Positions 1 through 6,616 of a stretch of DNA of 25,870 nucleotides are shown piece after piece (positions within the stretch are counted from its first letter, which is position 1; each line of letters opens with the position of its first letter). The notes under the pieces were generated by a model that ran no database searches, was not told the DNA's origin, and worked only from the letters and a program-made list of their open reading frames with translations. Source of the DNA: an uncultured Collinsella sp. GTDB taxonomy: Bacteria; Actinomycetota; Coriobacteriia; Coriobacteriales; Coriobacteriaceae. A program made the translations under genes and the position numbers. The DNA lies in the NCBI GenBank assembly GCA_902475785.1, contig CABSAN010000031.1:1-25870 (forward strand), given 5' to 3'.

Positions 1-665
1 TTTCGGCCATCGTAAGCGGCTGGGTCGGCCTGTGCCTGGCGGCCCTGTGCGCGGCGATCGAGTTTGGCATTCAGCCGATGCTCTTCACCAACGCCTCGGG
101 TGCTCCGCTTTACTGCCCCTTCCCGCTGTCCGTGGCTATTCCGGCCATGTTGATCCCGCATATGCTGGTTGCCGGCGTGATTGAGGGCGTGGCGACGGCC
201 GCCATCTACGGTTTCATTAAGAAGACGGCGCCGAGCGTTATCGTCGGTCCCGAGGCTTCCGACGGCATGCTGAACGCCGAGGGCGCAACCGCCAAGAAGA
301 CTTCCCTGGTTCCCACGCTTATTCTGGTCGCCGTGCTTGTCGTGGCCACGCCGCTGGGCCTGCTGGCCACGGGTGACGCTTGGGGTGAGTGGGACGCCGA
401 GGGCGCCGCGACCGCCGTTCAGGAGGCTGGCGACGACAGCCTGCAGGCTTCGGTCGGCCTCGATACCCCGACCTTTGCCGATGCCCTGCCCACGGGCGAT
501 TATCTGCAGGCCTATTCCGAGGAGCAGGGCCTTGGCTTTGCCGGCCAGGCTGCCATGTATATCCTGTCCGGCGTGATTGGCGTGGCGGTGCTCACCATCG
601 CATTCCGCCTGATCTCGCTTACGGTCAAGGAAAGCGGTGCTCATGGCAATAGCCGAGCTGCCTAG
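1..665 (+). CDS. cbiM: Energy-coupling factor (ECF) Co/Ni transporter, CbiM substrate-binding component (5' truncated)
   Basis: The reading frame is open from base 3 to the TAG at 663-665, so this is the 3' part of a gene cut by the window edge. CbiM is the membrane S component that binds Co2+ or Ni2+ in group I ECF importers. The visible part has hydrophobic helices including a stretch ending in IPHMLVAGVIEG, which is CbiM-like. A C-terminal extension follows, with the PLGLLATGDAWGEW segment and a last helix (AAMYILSGVIGVAVL). This resembles the CbiN/PDGLE-like tail fused to many CbiM/NikM proteins, and no separate cbiN is seen. The gene overlaps cbiQ by 23 bases and cbiO follows, so they form one operon. 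The metal cannot be decided between cobalt and nickel from this fragment, because the N-terminal metal-binding residues lie outside the window. Confidence 0.88.
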   Translation, partial: SAIVSGWVGLCLAALCAAIEFGIQPMLFTNASGAPLYCPFPLSVAIPAMLIPHMLVAGVIEGVATAAIYGFIKKTAPSVIVGPEASDGMLNAEGATAKKTSLVPTLILVAVLVVATPLGLLATGDAWGEWDAEGAATAVQEAGDDSLQASVGLDTPTFADALPTGDYLQAYSEEQGLGFAGQAAMYILSGVIGVAVLTIAFRLISLTVKESGAHGNSRAA

Positions 666-1479
666 CTGGCTTGCGACCGAGGAGCGATACGAGCCCGCGG
701 GGGCTCGGCATCGTGTGATGCAAAAGAATGTCCTACACCTGGCGAGCCTGCTTGAGCGGGTTCGCCTGGGTGGAGGCGCGCACGAGGGCGGGTCGATGGT
801 CGACCGCGCCCTTTCTTGCGTTTCGGCTCCGGTGCGCCTGGTGGGGATGTTCGTTTGCGTCCTGTGCGTGTGCCTGACGCAGAGCCCGCTGTACCTGATG
901 TTGATGGCGGCTATCGCGTTGGTGCTGGTCGCGGTGCGCCCCGTACGCGGGCTGCGGGCAACCTTTGTGCCGGCGCTTGGCGCTGCGGGGCTTGCGGTGA
1001 TTCTGGCGCTGCCTGCCCTGCTGCTGGACACTTCTGCCGCGGGTGCCATGCTCAAGATTGCGCTCAAGACCTTCATTAATGTGTCGCTGGTGCTGGGCGT
1101 TTCGTGGACCCTCACGTGGAGCCGCATGTCGGCGGCGCTTAAGATGCTGCATCTACCCGACGAAGTTATCTTTACGTTTGATATGGCGCTCAAGCACATC
1201 GAGGTGCTGGGTCGCACGGCGCACGATCTGTGTGAATCGGTCATGCTGCGCAGCGTGGGTCGTGCGCCTGCGGGTTTTTCGCGCACCGACTCGCTGGCGG
1301 GTATCATGGGCATGACCTTTATCAAGGCGATGGAATGCAGCCGCGCGATGGACGAGGCTATGCTGTGCCGCGGCTTTGCCGGTGCGTATCCGGCGCCCGC
1401 GCGGAGCGGCTTTGGCTGGCGCGATGCCGTTTACGCGGCCGTTGTGGTGCTGCTCGCCATGTTGTGCGCGGTGCTGTAG
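643..1479 (+). CDS. cbiQ: ECF transporter transmembrane (T) component CbiQ
   Basis: This 278-residue membrane protein couples ATP hydrolysis by CbiO to movement of CbiM. Several hydrophobic helices are visible (for example VGMFVCVLCVCL, LYLMLMAAIALVLVAV, LAVILALPALLL) and a last one at the C-terminus (AVYAAVVVLLAMLCAVL). The cytoplasmic part carries two helix-end motifs with the position and style of the CbiQ coupling motifs, MLRSVGR and AMLCRGF. I chose ATG 643 over the in-frame GTG 637 because AAGGAAAG at 627-634 is about 8 bases from the ATG and only 2 from the GTG. The start lies inside the end of cbiM, which suggests translational coupling. cbiO follows after 44 bases. Length and context fit the family. 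Confidence 0.9.
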   Translation: MAIAELPSWLATEERYEPAGARHRVMQKNVLHLASLLERVRLGGGAHEGGSMVDRALSCVSAPVRLVGMFVCVLCVCLTQSPLYLMLMAAIALVLVAVRPVRGLRATFVPALGAAGLAVILALPALLLDTSAAGAMLKIALKTFINVSLVLGVSWTLTWSRMSAALKMLHLPDEVIFTFDMALKHIEVLGRTAHDLCESVMLRSVGRAPAGFSRTDSLAGIMGMTFIKAMECSRAMDEAMLCRGFAGAYPAPARSGFGWRDAVYAAVVVLLAMLCAVL

Positions 1480-1523
1480 CGCGGGCGGCCGAGCCGTCGA
1501 TGTGAGTAGGGAAGGGCGACGTT

Positions 1524-2294
1524 TTGGCAAACGATACGAATGACGCGATGGGCGCGAGCGGTGCTGCTGGCGCCGAGACAACGCCGCTCATCGAGCTGCG
1601 CGACGTGGTGTTTTCCTATGCGGGCCATACGGTTTTCGATGGTGTGTCGCTGCAGGTCGATCGTGGTGAACTCGTTGCCTTGCTCGGTCCCAACGGCTGC
1701 GGCAAGACGACGATCATGCGCCTTATTAACGGCCTTGAACTCGCGGACGCAGGGGCATACCTGTTTGACGGGCACGCGATCGATGCGGCGTTTCTAAAGG
1801 ATTCCGCGGCTGCTCAGCGTTTTCATCAGCGCGTGGGCTTTGTGTTCCAGAATGCCGATGCCCAGCTCTTTTGCGCTACGGTGGGCGAGGAAGTTGCTTT
1901 TGGTCCCGCGCAGATGGGGCTGCCGGCAGACGAGCTCGAGCGCCGCGTGCGCGATGCCATGGGGCTGTTCCAGGTTGCCGACCTTGCCGATGCCTCTCCC
2001 TATCAGCTCTCGGGCGGGCAAAAGAAGCGCGTTGCGCTGGCTGCGGTGGTGTCGATGAACCCCGATATCCTGGTTCTCGACGAGCCTACCAATGGGCTCG
2101 ACGAGGATTCATGCGATATCGTGGTCAACTTCTTGCTGGCCTACGTAGCGGCGGGTAAGACGGTCTTGATGAGCACACATCACCAGGATTTGGTGCGACG
2201 CCTGGGTGCCCGCGCCATCTATATCGATCGATATCACCATGTGGTCGAGGCGCCTTCGCCGTCGTGTGGAACCGAAAGCGGTGCTACGGACTAG
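1524..2294 (+). CDS. cbiO: ECF transporter ATP-binding protein CbiO
   Basis: This 256-residue ABC ATPase powers the CbiM/CbiQ metal importer on the cytoplasmic side. All ABC motifs are present: Walker A GPNGCGKT (55-62), Q-loop Gln at about 109 followed by the NADAQLF segment typical of CbiO/EcfA, signature LSGGQ (162-166), Walker B ILVLDEP (182-188) and the switch His in STHH (217-220). The start is TTG 1524, with GGGAAGGG eight bases upstream; ATG 1548 is a weaker alternative. Only one ATPase is encoded, so the complex probably uses a CbiO homodimer. The C-terminal tail (about 240-256) is Ser/Thr-rich and not recognised. A short hairpin follows the stop and may end the operon. Confidence 0.93.
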   Translation: MANDTNDAMGASGAAGAETTPLIELRDVVFSYAGHTVFDGVSLQVDRGELVALLGPNGCGKTTIMRLINGLELADAGAYLFDGHAIDAAFLKDSAAAQRFHQRVGFVFQNADAQLFCATVGEEVAFGPAQMGLPADELERRVRDAMGLFQVADLADASPYQLSGGQKKRVALAAVVSMNPDILVLDEPTNGLDEDSCDIVVNFLLAYVAAGKTVLMSTHHQDLVRRLGARAIYIDRYHHVVEAPSPSCGTESGATD

Positions 2295-2314
2295 TTGCTG
2301 CGTAGAGCGTGCGT

Positions 2315-2332
2315 AGCCGCCCGCGCGGCTTT
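2315..2332 (+). terminator. Weak stem-loop terminator after cbiO
   Basis: AGCCGC and GCGGCT form a perfect 6-bp stem with a CCGC loop (2315-2330), followed by only three T residues. The position, 20 bases after the cbiO stop, suits a terminator. The short T run makes it weak. Confidence 0.4.
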
Positions 2333-2339
2333 GCCGTGA

Positions 2340-2348
2340 TGGTATAGT
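2340..2348 (+). promoter_or_regulatory. Extended -10 promoter for the phospholipase-like gene
   Basis: TGGTATAGT is a good extended -10 element (TG-N-TATAGT) with no clear -35. Transcription would begin near 2355, leaving a leader of about 20 bases. That favours ATG 2374 over ATG 2362 as the gene start, because the GGGGGTGG ribosome site (2364-2371) would then lie in the leader. Confidence 0.45.
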
Positions 2349-2373
2349 TATCCAGGTTTTTATGGGGGTGGCT

Positions 2374-3222
2374 ATGCCAAGCTGGAACATTCATATCGCT
2401 CAGACGGAGCGTTTGCTGGAGCGCACCGGTGCGCTTGCCAATAGCGTGCGCGACCGCAATGCCTTTTTGTTTGGCTGCGTGGTTCCGGATATCTTCGTGG
2501 GCTATATGGTCCCTGGCATCGCCGATCCCATCCCGTACCGCATTACGCACTTTGCCAAGCCTGAGCCCATCCCTAAGCCTCGTGAGCATGAGTTCTGGGA
2601 TACCTATGTGGCGCCGTTGCTTAAAAGTTCGCCCACCGGTGCGCCGGCCGCGGCGACCTCGATTATCGAGGAACGCGAGCGACTGAACCGCGTGCACTAT
2701 CCCCAGCGCTACAAGGATGCCGAGCCGGTTGTCGGTCCCGGCGCCTGTGAGTTCTCGCTTGCGTCCGAAGATGTGGCGCAGTCGTTGCTCGATTTAACGC
2801 TGGGCGTCTGGTCGCATCTGGTGGCCGATACCGTATGGAACACGCGTGTGAATCAGTACCTGGAGGCGCACGGCGGCAAGCCGTGCGAGGAGTTCCGCAT
2901 TAAAAAGCAAGGCGACTTTGACTGGTTTGGCAAGACGCTCGGCATTGTTTCGATTCCGCGTGCGACCGATCGCCTGTATACTGCGGCGACGCGTTTTGGG
3001 CAGTATCCCATCCATAAAGAATATGTGCTCAAGACCATCGGCGTCATGCACGAGATTGTACGCGAAAACCCCGGCGAGCCCGATCATCCGCCGTATCGCC
3101 TGCTAACCGAGGAGTTTTTCAATGCAACGTTTACCGAGGTCATCGAGCTAACCGAGGCGGGATTTGCGGCTCGCGTTGCTGCTTCTGACGTTCCCGCAGT
3201 CCCCCTGATCGCTAGCTGCTAG
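2374..3222 (+). CDS. Zinc-dependent phospholipase C-like protein
   Basis: The 282-residue product resembles the bacterial Zn-dependent phospholipase C/S1-P1 nuclease-like family (Pfam Zn_dep_PLPC). It shows the N-terminal PSWNIHIAQ, an NAFLFGCVVPD segment and a SHLVADTVWN helix with His and Asp spaced as metal ligands. Enzymes of this fold bind a zinc cluster and cleave phosphoester bonds in lipids or nucleic acids. I see no signal peptide, so this member is probably cytoplasmic, as are many uncharacterised relatives. I chose ATG 2374 because the GGGGGTGG just upstream is a usable ribosome site and the protein then starts at the conserved segment; ATG 2362 adds four residues. The gene stands alone with its own promoter and converges on the next gene, sharing the stop region. 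The family call is by eye and the substrate is unknown. Confidence 0.68.
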   Translation: MPSWNIHIAQTERLLERTGALANSVRDRNAFLFGCVVPDIFVGYMVPGIADPIPYRITHFAKPEPIPKPREHEFWDTYVAPLLKSSPTGAPAAATSIIEERERLNRVHYPQRYKDAEPVVGPGACEFSLASEDVAQSLLDLTLGVWSHLVADTVWNTRVNQYLEAHGGKPCEEFRIKKQGDFDWFGKTLGIVSIPRATDRLYTAATRFGQYPIHKEYVLKTIGVMHEIVRENPGEPDHPPYRLLTEEFFNATFTEVIELTEAGFAARVAASDVPAVPLIASC

Positions 3223-4292
3223 CCGGCCGGCTTAACGGAGAACAGTTCATCCCAATTGACCAACAGCTCCCGTCGCAGGGCATCTTCGGTGGTGCGTTCC
3301 TGATCGGTCTTTGGGATGTAGGGGAGCCCCGCCTTTTTATGAATGAGCTCGGCGATGTTGTTAAAGCTCTTCGTGTCCTTGATCTGGTCGTAGGTTATCT
3401 GGATAACGTCATAACCCATGCTTGTGAGGGACGTGGTGCGTTCGGCATCGGAGAGGCTTGCGGCTTCGCTGTCATGGGCGGAGCGGCCTTGGCATTCCAG
3501 AATGACGCCCATGCTGTCGGTGCTGCTCTCTATGAGGATATCGGCGTAGCAGCAGGTTTTGTCATACAGTGAGCGCGCGGAGTCGCTGAGTGGGATGCGC
3601 ACGTTGTTTGCGATGTTGATGCCCATGCCGCCCTCGTCGCGGGGGAGCGAGACAAGCATGGAGGTCTGTACTTCGAAGGGCGAGGCAGTTTGCCCCGTCA
3701 TGCGTTTTGCGGCCCAACGGAGTTGTTTGACGCCGCGCAGGCCTGCGGCTTGCTTGGCGAACGTGGCGATATCCGTTGCGGTAAGAAGCGGCGTGCGCTT
3801 CCACAGGTTAGTGCCATTGCCCTTGGTGTCGACAACGCGTTTCCAACCACAGTCGGGCGGAATGAGCATAAGCGAAATAGCTTCATCGAGTTGTTGTTGC
3901 GTTCGCTCGCAGGGCTTAAACACTGCAAAGGAGCCGCACATCTCGTAGCAAGCCATGAGTAACTGGTTGCATGAAACCTGCGTAGGAAGGTTGAGCAGCG
4001 TGAACTCCGGTGACGTGACATCAAACCCATGTTCAGTCTGCCTAAACGACCCAGGAGGCGGCTCTTGGGTCAGGAGGTGCGATTTAAACAGGCTTCGCGA
4101 TCCGGATTGTGCCCGAGTGAATACAAGCCTGTGAAGCGGTGCGTGAAGCAGGTCATTTACAACTGCATGACTTCCGAGGCTGCAACATCTGCGATCCATA
4201 TTGCCAAGGCTAATGGCGGGGTAAAGGCCTAATACCTGCGGCGGGATACGGTAATAGTAAAAAGCGGATTGACCACATAGCGTCAGGTCCAT
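3219..4292 (-). CDS. Hypothetical protein with DUF559/Vsr-like nuclease-fold C-terminus
   Basis: The product has 357 residues from ATG 4292. This start has GGAGG five bases upstream (4298-4302 on the complement). The frame is open further upstream to 4412, but that extension runs through an inverted-repeat element and has no ribosome site. The middle contains TSPEFTLLNLPTQV and an LLMACYEMCGSFA helix, like the 'SPE-TL-D' region of AbiEi/DUF559-type proteins in actinobacteria. The C-terminus has ADILIE, then VILECQGR, then an Arg and GYDVIQITYDQI. This D...ExQ pattern, followed by a strand and helix, fits the PD-(D/E)xK endonuclease fold of DUF559 and Vsr. The N-terminus (LCGQSAFYYYRIPPQVL) is probably a DNA-binding or recognition part. 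Its biological role is unknown. It could be a solitary nuclease, a defence protein or an antitoxin relative. No partner gene is adjacent. Confidence 0.6.
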   Translation of the reverse strand: MDLTLCGQSAFYYYRIPPQVLGLYPAISLGNMDRRCCSLGSHAVVNDLLHAPLHRLVFTRAQSGSRSLFKSHLLTQEPPPGSFRQTEHGFDVTSPEFTLLNLPTQVSCNQLLMACYEMCGSFAVFKPCERTQQQLDEAISLMLIPPDCGWKRVVDTKGNGTNLWKRTPLLTATDIATFAKQAAGLRGVKQLRWAAKRMTGQTASPFEVQTSMLVSLPRDEGGMGINIANNVRIPLSDSARSLYDKTCCYADILIESSTDSMGVILECQGRSAHDSEAASLSDAERTTSLTSMGYDVIQITYDQIKDTKSFNNIAELIHKKAGLPYIPKTDQERTTEDALRRELLVNWDELFSVKPAG

Positions 4293-4343
4293 GACGTCCT
4301 CCAGGTCGAAATGTGCTTTTGGACCGTGCGATGCCAGCGTCAA

Positions 4344-4471
4344 TTCGGAAGTATGCGGCAAAATCTGAACCCTGTGAGCAGACCTGGCTTTTGAGCCTAG
4401 TTTATCAGGCATTTTGTTGTGAAAAAACAGGGTGTGCTCGGAGGTCTCGGAATTTGCCGCATACTTCCGAA
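4344..4471. repeat. 128-bp element with 19-bp perfect terminal inverted repeats
   Basis: The left arm TTCGGAAGTATGCGGCAAA (4344-4362) is the exact reverse complement of 4453-4471. Inside the perfect arms, a further ~38 bases align in inverted orientation at roughly 70 percent identity, including GAGCA-x-ACC and T-run segments. The two halves therefore look like diverged inverted copies of a ~57-bp sequence. There is no transposase and no clear target-site duplication beyond AA on both sides. It could be a MITE-like element, a pair of inverted regulatory repeats or a cruciform-forming sequence. Confidence 0.6.
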
Positions 4472-4645
4472 AACGCGGTCGATCTGGCTCTTGCTAAAAC
4501 GATTTAGCAGCGTCGGTTAAGGTGTGGTTTTGCCATCGGGCGAACACTTTTAGCGCCTGAGGCCTTATTTTTGGGCCTCGAAGGGCGGATTTCGCGCTTT
4601 TGGTAAAGAAATGAGTGCGTGTTTTGCCGTGTGCCGGCATTGGCA

Positions 4646-4685
4646 CAGAAAAAGGGCCCGGAAGGCAAAGCCTTCCGGGCCCTTT
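4646..4685 (-). terminator. Rho-independent terminator of pyk
   Basis: A 16-bp perfect stem (4651-4666 with 4670-4685, core GGGCCCGGAAGGC) with a 3-base loop is followed on the minus strand by a T run. It begins 29 bases after the pyk stop. The plus-strand side has fewer T residues, so it mainly serves pyk. Confidence 0.9.
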
Positions 4686-4713
4686 GCAATGCAAATCTGC
4701 TTGCAAGTGCGAT

Positions 4714-6174
4714 TTAGCGCACCTGAGCGACGTAAGCGACGTTGGTCGAGGAGACCTTGTCCTCGAGCTGGACGCTCATGCGGGGATCGCCGGCGGTAGC
4801 GACGGTCAAATCGCCAGTCTCGACGTAGCCGAGCTCCTTAGCGGTCTCGATCGCCTTGACGATCGTGCCGTTGACGGTGCCCTGGGTAATCTCGGCCTGG
4901 TGCGGGATAACGCCCCAGTACATGATCATCTGCTGGACGGCCCACTCGTGACGGGAGAACGCGCAGATCGGCATGTTGGGACGGAAGTGCGAGATCAGGC
5001 GAGCGGTACGACCGGTGGTCGTCGGCACGGTGATGCACTTGGCGCCAACGGTGGTAGCCATGTTCACAGCGGACATACCCACAACGTTGTTGACGACGCG
5101 GGTGCCGTGAGCGTCAGCCGGAACCTCGAGCGGAGCGTGAGCCGGGAGGTACTTCTCGGTCTCGAGAGCAATGCTGGCCTGCATCTTGACGGCCTCGACC
5201 GGGTACTTGCCGGCAGCGGACTCGCCGGACAGCATGACGGCGTCGGTGCCGTCGTAAATGGCGTTAGCAACGTCGGCAACCTCGGCGCGCGTCGGGCGCG
5301 GGTTCTGCTGCATGGAGTCGAGCATCTGTGTAGCGGTGATAACGGGCTTGTAGGCCGCGTTGCACTTAGCGATGATCTCCTTCTGGATGTGGGGAACGAG
5401 CTCAGGCTTGATCTCGATGCCCAGGTCGCCACGGGCGACCATGATACCGTCGGAAGCCTCGAGGATCTCGTCGAAGTTCTCGACGCCCAGGGCGCACTCG
5501 ATCTTCGGGAAGATCGTCACGTGCTCGCCGCCGTTCTCGCGGCAAAGCTTGCGGATGCCGCGGACGGACTCGCCGTCACGGATGAAGGAAGCGGCGATGT
5601 AGTCGATGTTCTCGGTCAGGCCAAAGAGGATGTCCTGACGATCGCGCTCGGTGATGGCGGGCAGAGAGATGTTGACGTTGGGCATGTTGACGCCCTTGCG
5701 CTCTCCGATCAGGCCGTCGTTCTTAACGACGCAGGTCATGTCCTGGCCGTCGACGGACTCGACCTCGAGGGCAACCAGGCCGTCATCGATCAGGATGAGG
5801 GAGCCCTTCTCGACCTCGGAGGGCAGAGCCAGGTAGTCGAGGGAGATGTGCTCAGCGGTGCCATGGAAATCCTCGGACGTGGGCTGAGCGGTGACGACGA
5901 TCTTGTCGCCGGTCTTGACGGCAACCTTCTTGCCGTCGACCAAAAGGCCGGTGCGGACCTCGGGGCCCTTGGTGTCGAGCAGGATGCCGACGGGCAGACC
6001 GAGCTCCTTGGAAATACGACGGACGCGCTCGATGCGACCGTGGTGCTCGTCGTAGGATCCGTGCGAGAAGTTAAAACGGGCGACGTTCATGCCCGCCTTG
6101 ATCATCTCGCGGATGGTCTCGTCGCTATCGCAGGCGGGACCCATGGTGCATACAATCTTGGTGCGCTTGTACAT
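4714..6174 (-). CDS. pyk: Pyruvate kinase
   Basis: The product (486 residues) converts phosphoenolpyruvate and ADP to pyruvate and ATP at the end of glycolysis. It shows the N-terminal TKIVCTMGPACDSDETI, the substrate and nucleotide segment FNFSHGSYDEH, the LLDTKGPEVRTG motif, FPKIE with the catalytic Lys, MVARGDLGIE and the TQMLDSM...PTRAEVADVANA segment. A regular C-terminal regulatory domain is present (VPTTTGRTARLISHFRP). Glu in GPEVRTG is the residue associated with K+-dependent enzymes, so this one is probably K+-dependent. There is no extra C-terminal PEP-utilising domain. The start ATG 6174 has GGAGG five bases upstream. The gene is monocistronic, with its own terminator and a candidate TATAAT promoter, and is divergent from the cation ATPase. 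Confidence 0.97.
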   Translation of the reverse strand: MYKRTKIVCTMGPACDSDETIREMIKAGMNVARFNFSHGSYDEHHGRIERVRRISKELGLPVGILLDTKGPEVRTGLLVDGKKVAVKTGDKIVVTAQPTSEDFHGTAEHISLDYLALPSEVEKGSLILIDDGLVALEVESVDGQDMTCVVKNDGLIGERKGVNMPNVNISLPAITERDRQDILFGLTENIDYIAASFIRDGESVRGIRKLCRENGGEHVTIFPKIECALGVENFDEILEASDGIMVARGDLGIEIKPELVPHIQKEIIAKCNAAYKPVITATQMLDSMQQNPRPTRAEVADVANAIYDGTDAVMLSGESAAGKYPVEAVKMQASIALETEKYLPAHAPLEVPADAHGTRVVNNVVGMSAVNMATTVGAKCITVPTTTGRTARLISHFRPNMPICAFSRHEWAVQQMIMYWGVIPHQAEITQGTVNGTIVKAIETAKELGYVETGDLTVATAGDPRMSVQLEDKVSSTNVAYVAQVR

Positions 6175-6237
6175 TCAGACCTCCATCTGACATCGTCTTG
6201 CGCTGATAGATAAACCATAAGAAATAAAACTGAGTTG

Positions 6238-6268
6238 ATTATAACGAAATGACGACCGAATACCCCAA
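6238..6268 (-). promoter_or_regulatory. Candidate promoter of pyk
   Basis: On the minus strand a perfect TATAAT lies at 6238-6243. The best -35 is TTGGGG at 6263-6268 with a long 19-base spacer. Transcription would start near 6231, giving a leader of about 57 bases. Confidence 0.5.
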
Positions 6269-6305
6269 AAAATCGACCGTATGCCGAATTAGAAGTTCAT
6301 TTTTT

Positions 6306-6352
6306 GCGGTAAAAACGGTATATGCAAAAACTTTACCAACCGTTCTAACCGC
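6306..6352. promoter_or_regulatory. Interrupted inverted repeat, possible operator
   Basis: GCGGT-aaa-AACGGT (6306-6319) faces ACCGTT-cta-ACCGC (6339-6352). The two half-sites of each arm match exactly and only the three central bases differ. The arms are 19 bases apart. It lies upstream of both divergent promoters, so it could be a binding site for a regulator of pyk, but the regulator is unknown. Confidence 0.35.
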
Positions 6353-6468
6353 TGCTATCTGGGCGATATTTTAGTTCGATGATGCGCCGAAGAAAAAACG
6401 TTTTATCAATCTTGAGCATCACACTGTCTGCACCGTTGCGCCTGTGCCGTGTTTCCAGATGGAATGTT

Positions 6469-6498
6469 TTGGCTAGACGCGTCGCTTTGGGGTACCAT
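6469..6498 (+). promoter_or_regulatory. Candidate promoter of the cation ATPase
   Basis: TTGGCT (6469-6474), an 18-base spacer and TACCAT (6493-6498). A start near 6505 gives a structured leader of about 112 bases ahead of ATG 6617. Confidence 0.5.
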
Positions 6499-6552
6499 AG
6501 CTCCACTATCAACTGCCGCTCAGCACGGCAGCCTTGATGAGCCCTTGCCCTT

Positions 6553-6609
6553 CTCCTGGGAATTATGATCGGGCATCAATCTGCTGAGTGGCCCGAATCC
6601 CAGGAGGGG
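6553..6609 (+). promoter_or_regulatory. Leader stem-loop that sequesters the ATPase Shine-Dalgarno site
   Basis: CTCCTGGGA (6553-6561) pairs perfectly with TCCCAGGAG (6598-6606). The right arm contains the AGGAG core of the ribosome site AGGAGGGG (6602-6609), seven bases before ATG 6617. The stem continues inward through TT/AA and then TCGGGC (6569-6574) with GCCCGA (6591-6596), leaving a 16-base loop. A separate hairpin (6513-6531) lies upstream. Such a layout can switch translation in response to a ligand, metal or temperature. I do not recognise a known riboswitch family; the Mn2+ yybP-ykoY class often precedes P-type ATPases, but I could not find its conserved loops here. Confidence 0.55.
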
Positions 6610-6616
6610 ACTCTAT

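Larger units (their letters stand above)
4293..4713. other. Gene-free 421-bp stretch between the nuclease-like gene and pyk
   Basis: No convincing gene is seen on either strand. The stretch holds a 128-bp inverted-repeat element (4344-4471), a small hairpin GCTAAA-ACGA-TTTAGC (4493-4508), a second hairpin GAGGCC-N9-GGCCTC (4559-4579) and the pyk terminator (4646-4685). TTGACG at 4338-4343 on the minus strand could be a -35 box for the nuclease-like gene, directly abutting the element, but no good -10 follows it. Confidence 0.6.
6175..6616. other. 442-bp divergent intergenic region, pyk / cation ATPase
   Basis: No gene is seen. The region is clearly more AT-rich than its flanks up to about 6400. 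It holds the pyk promoter, an interrupted inverted repeat (6306-6352), the ATPase promoter (6469-6498), a leader hairpin CTGCCG-N7-CGGCAG (6513-6531) and the long stem that covers the ATPase ribosome site (6553-6609). Confidence 0.7.

Noticed and set aside
4293..4412. Upstream extension of the nuclease-like protein to ATG 4412
   Set aside because: The extension lies partly in the inverted-repeat element and lacks a ribosome site, while ATG 4292 has GGAGG at an ideal distance.
4615..6213. 532-codon plus-strand open frame across pyk
   Set aside because: It is the antisense shadow of pyruvate kinase. Its Asp/Leu/Val/His-rich, low-complexity product matches no family and follows from the GC-rich codon use of pyk.
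6505..6616. Assignment of the ATPase leader to the yybP-ykoY Mn2+ riboswitch
   Set aside because: The gene type fits, but I could not find the conserved loop sequences of that class, so only a structured leader is claimed.
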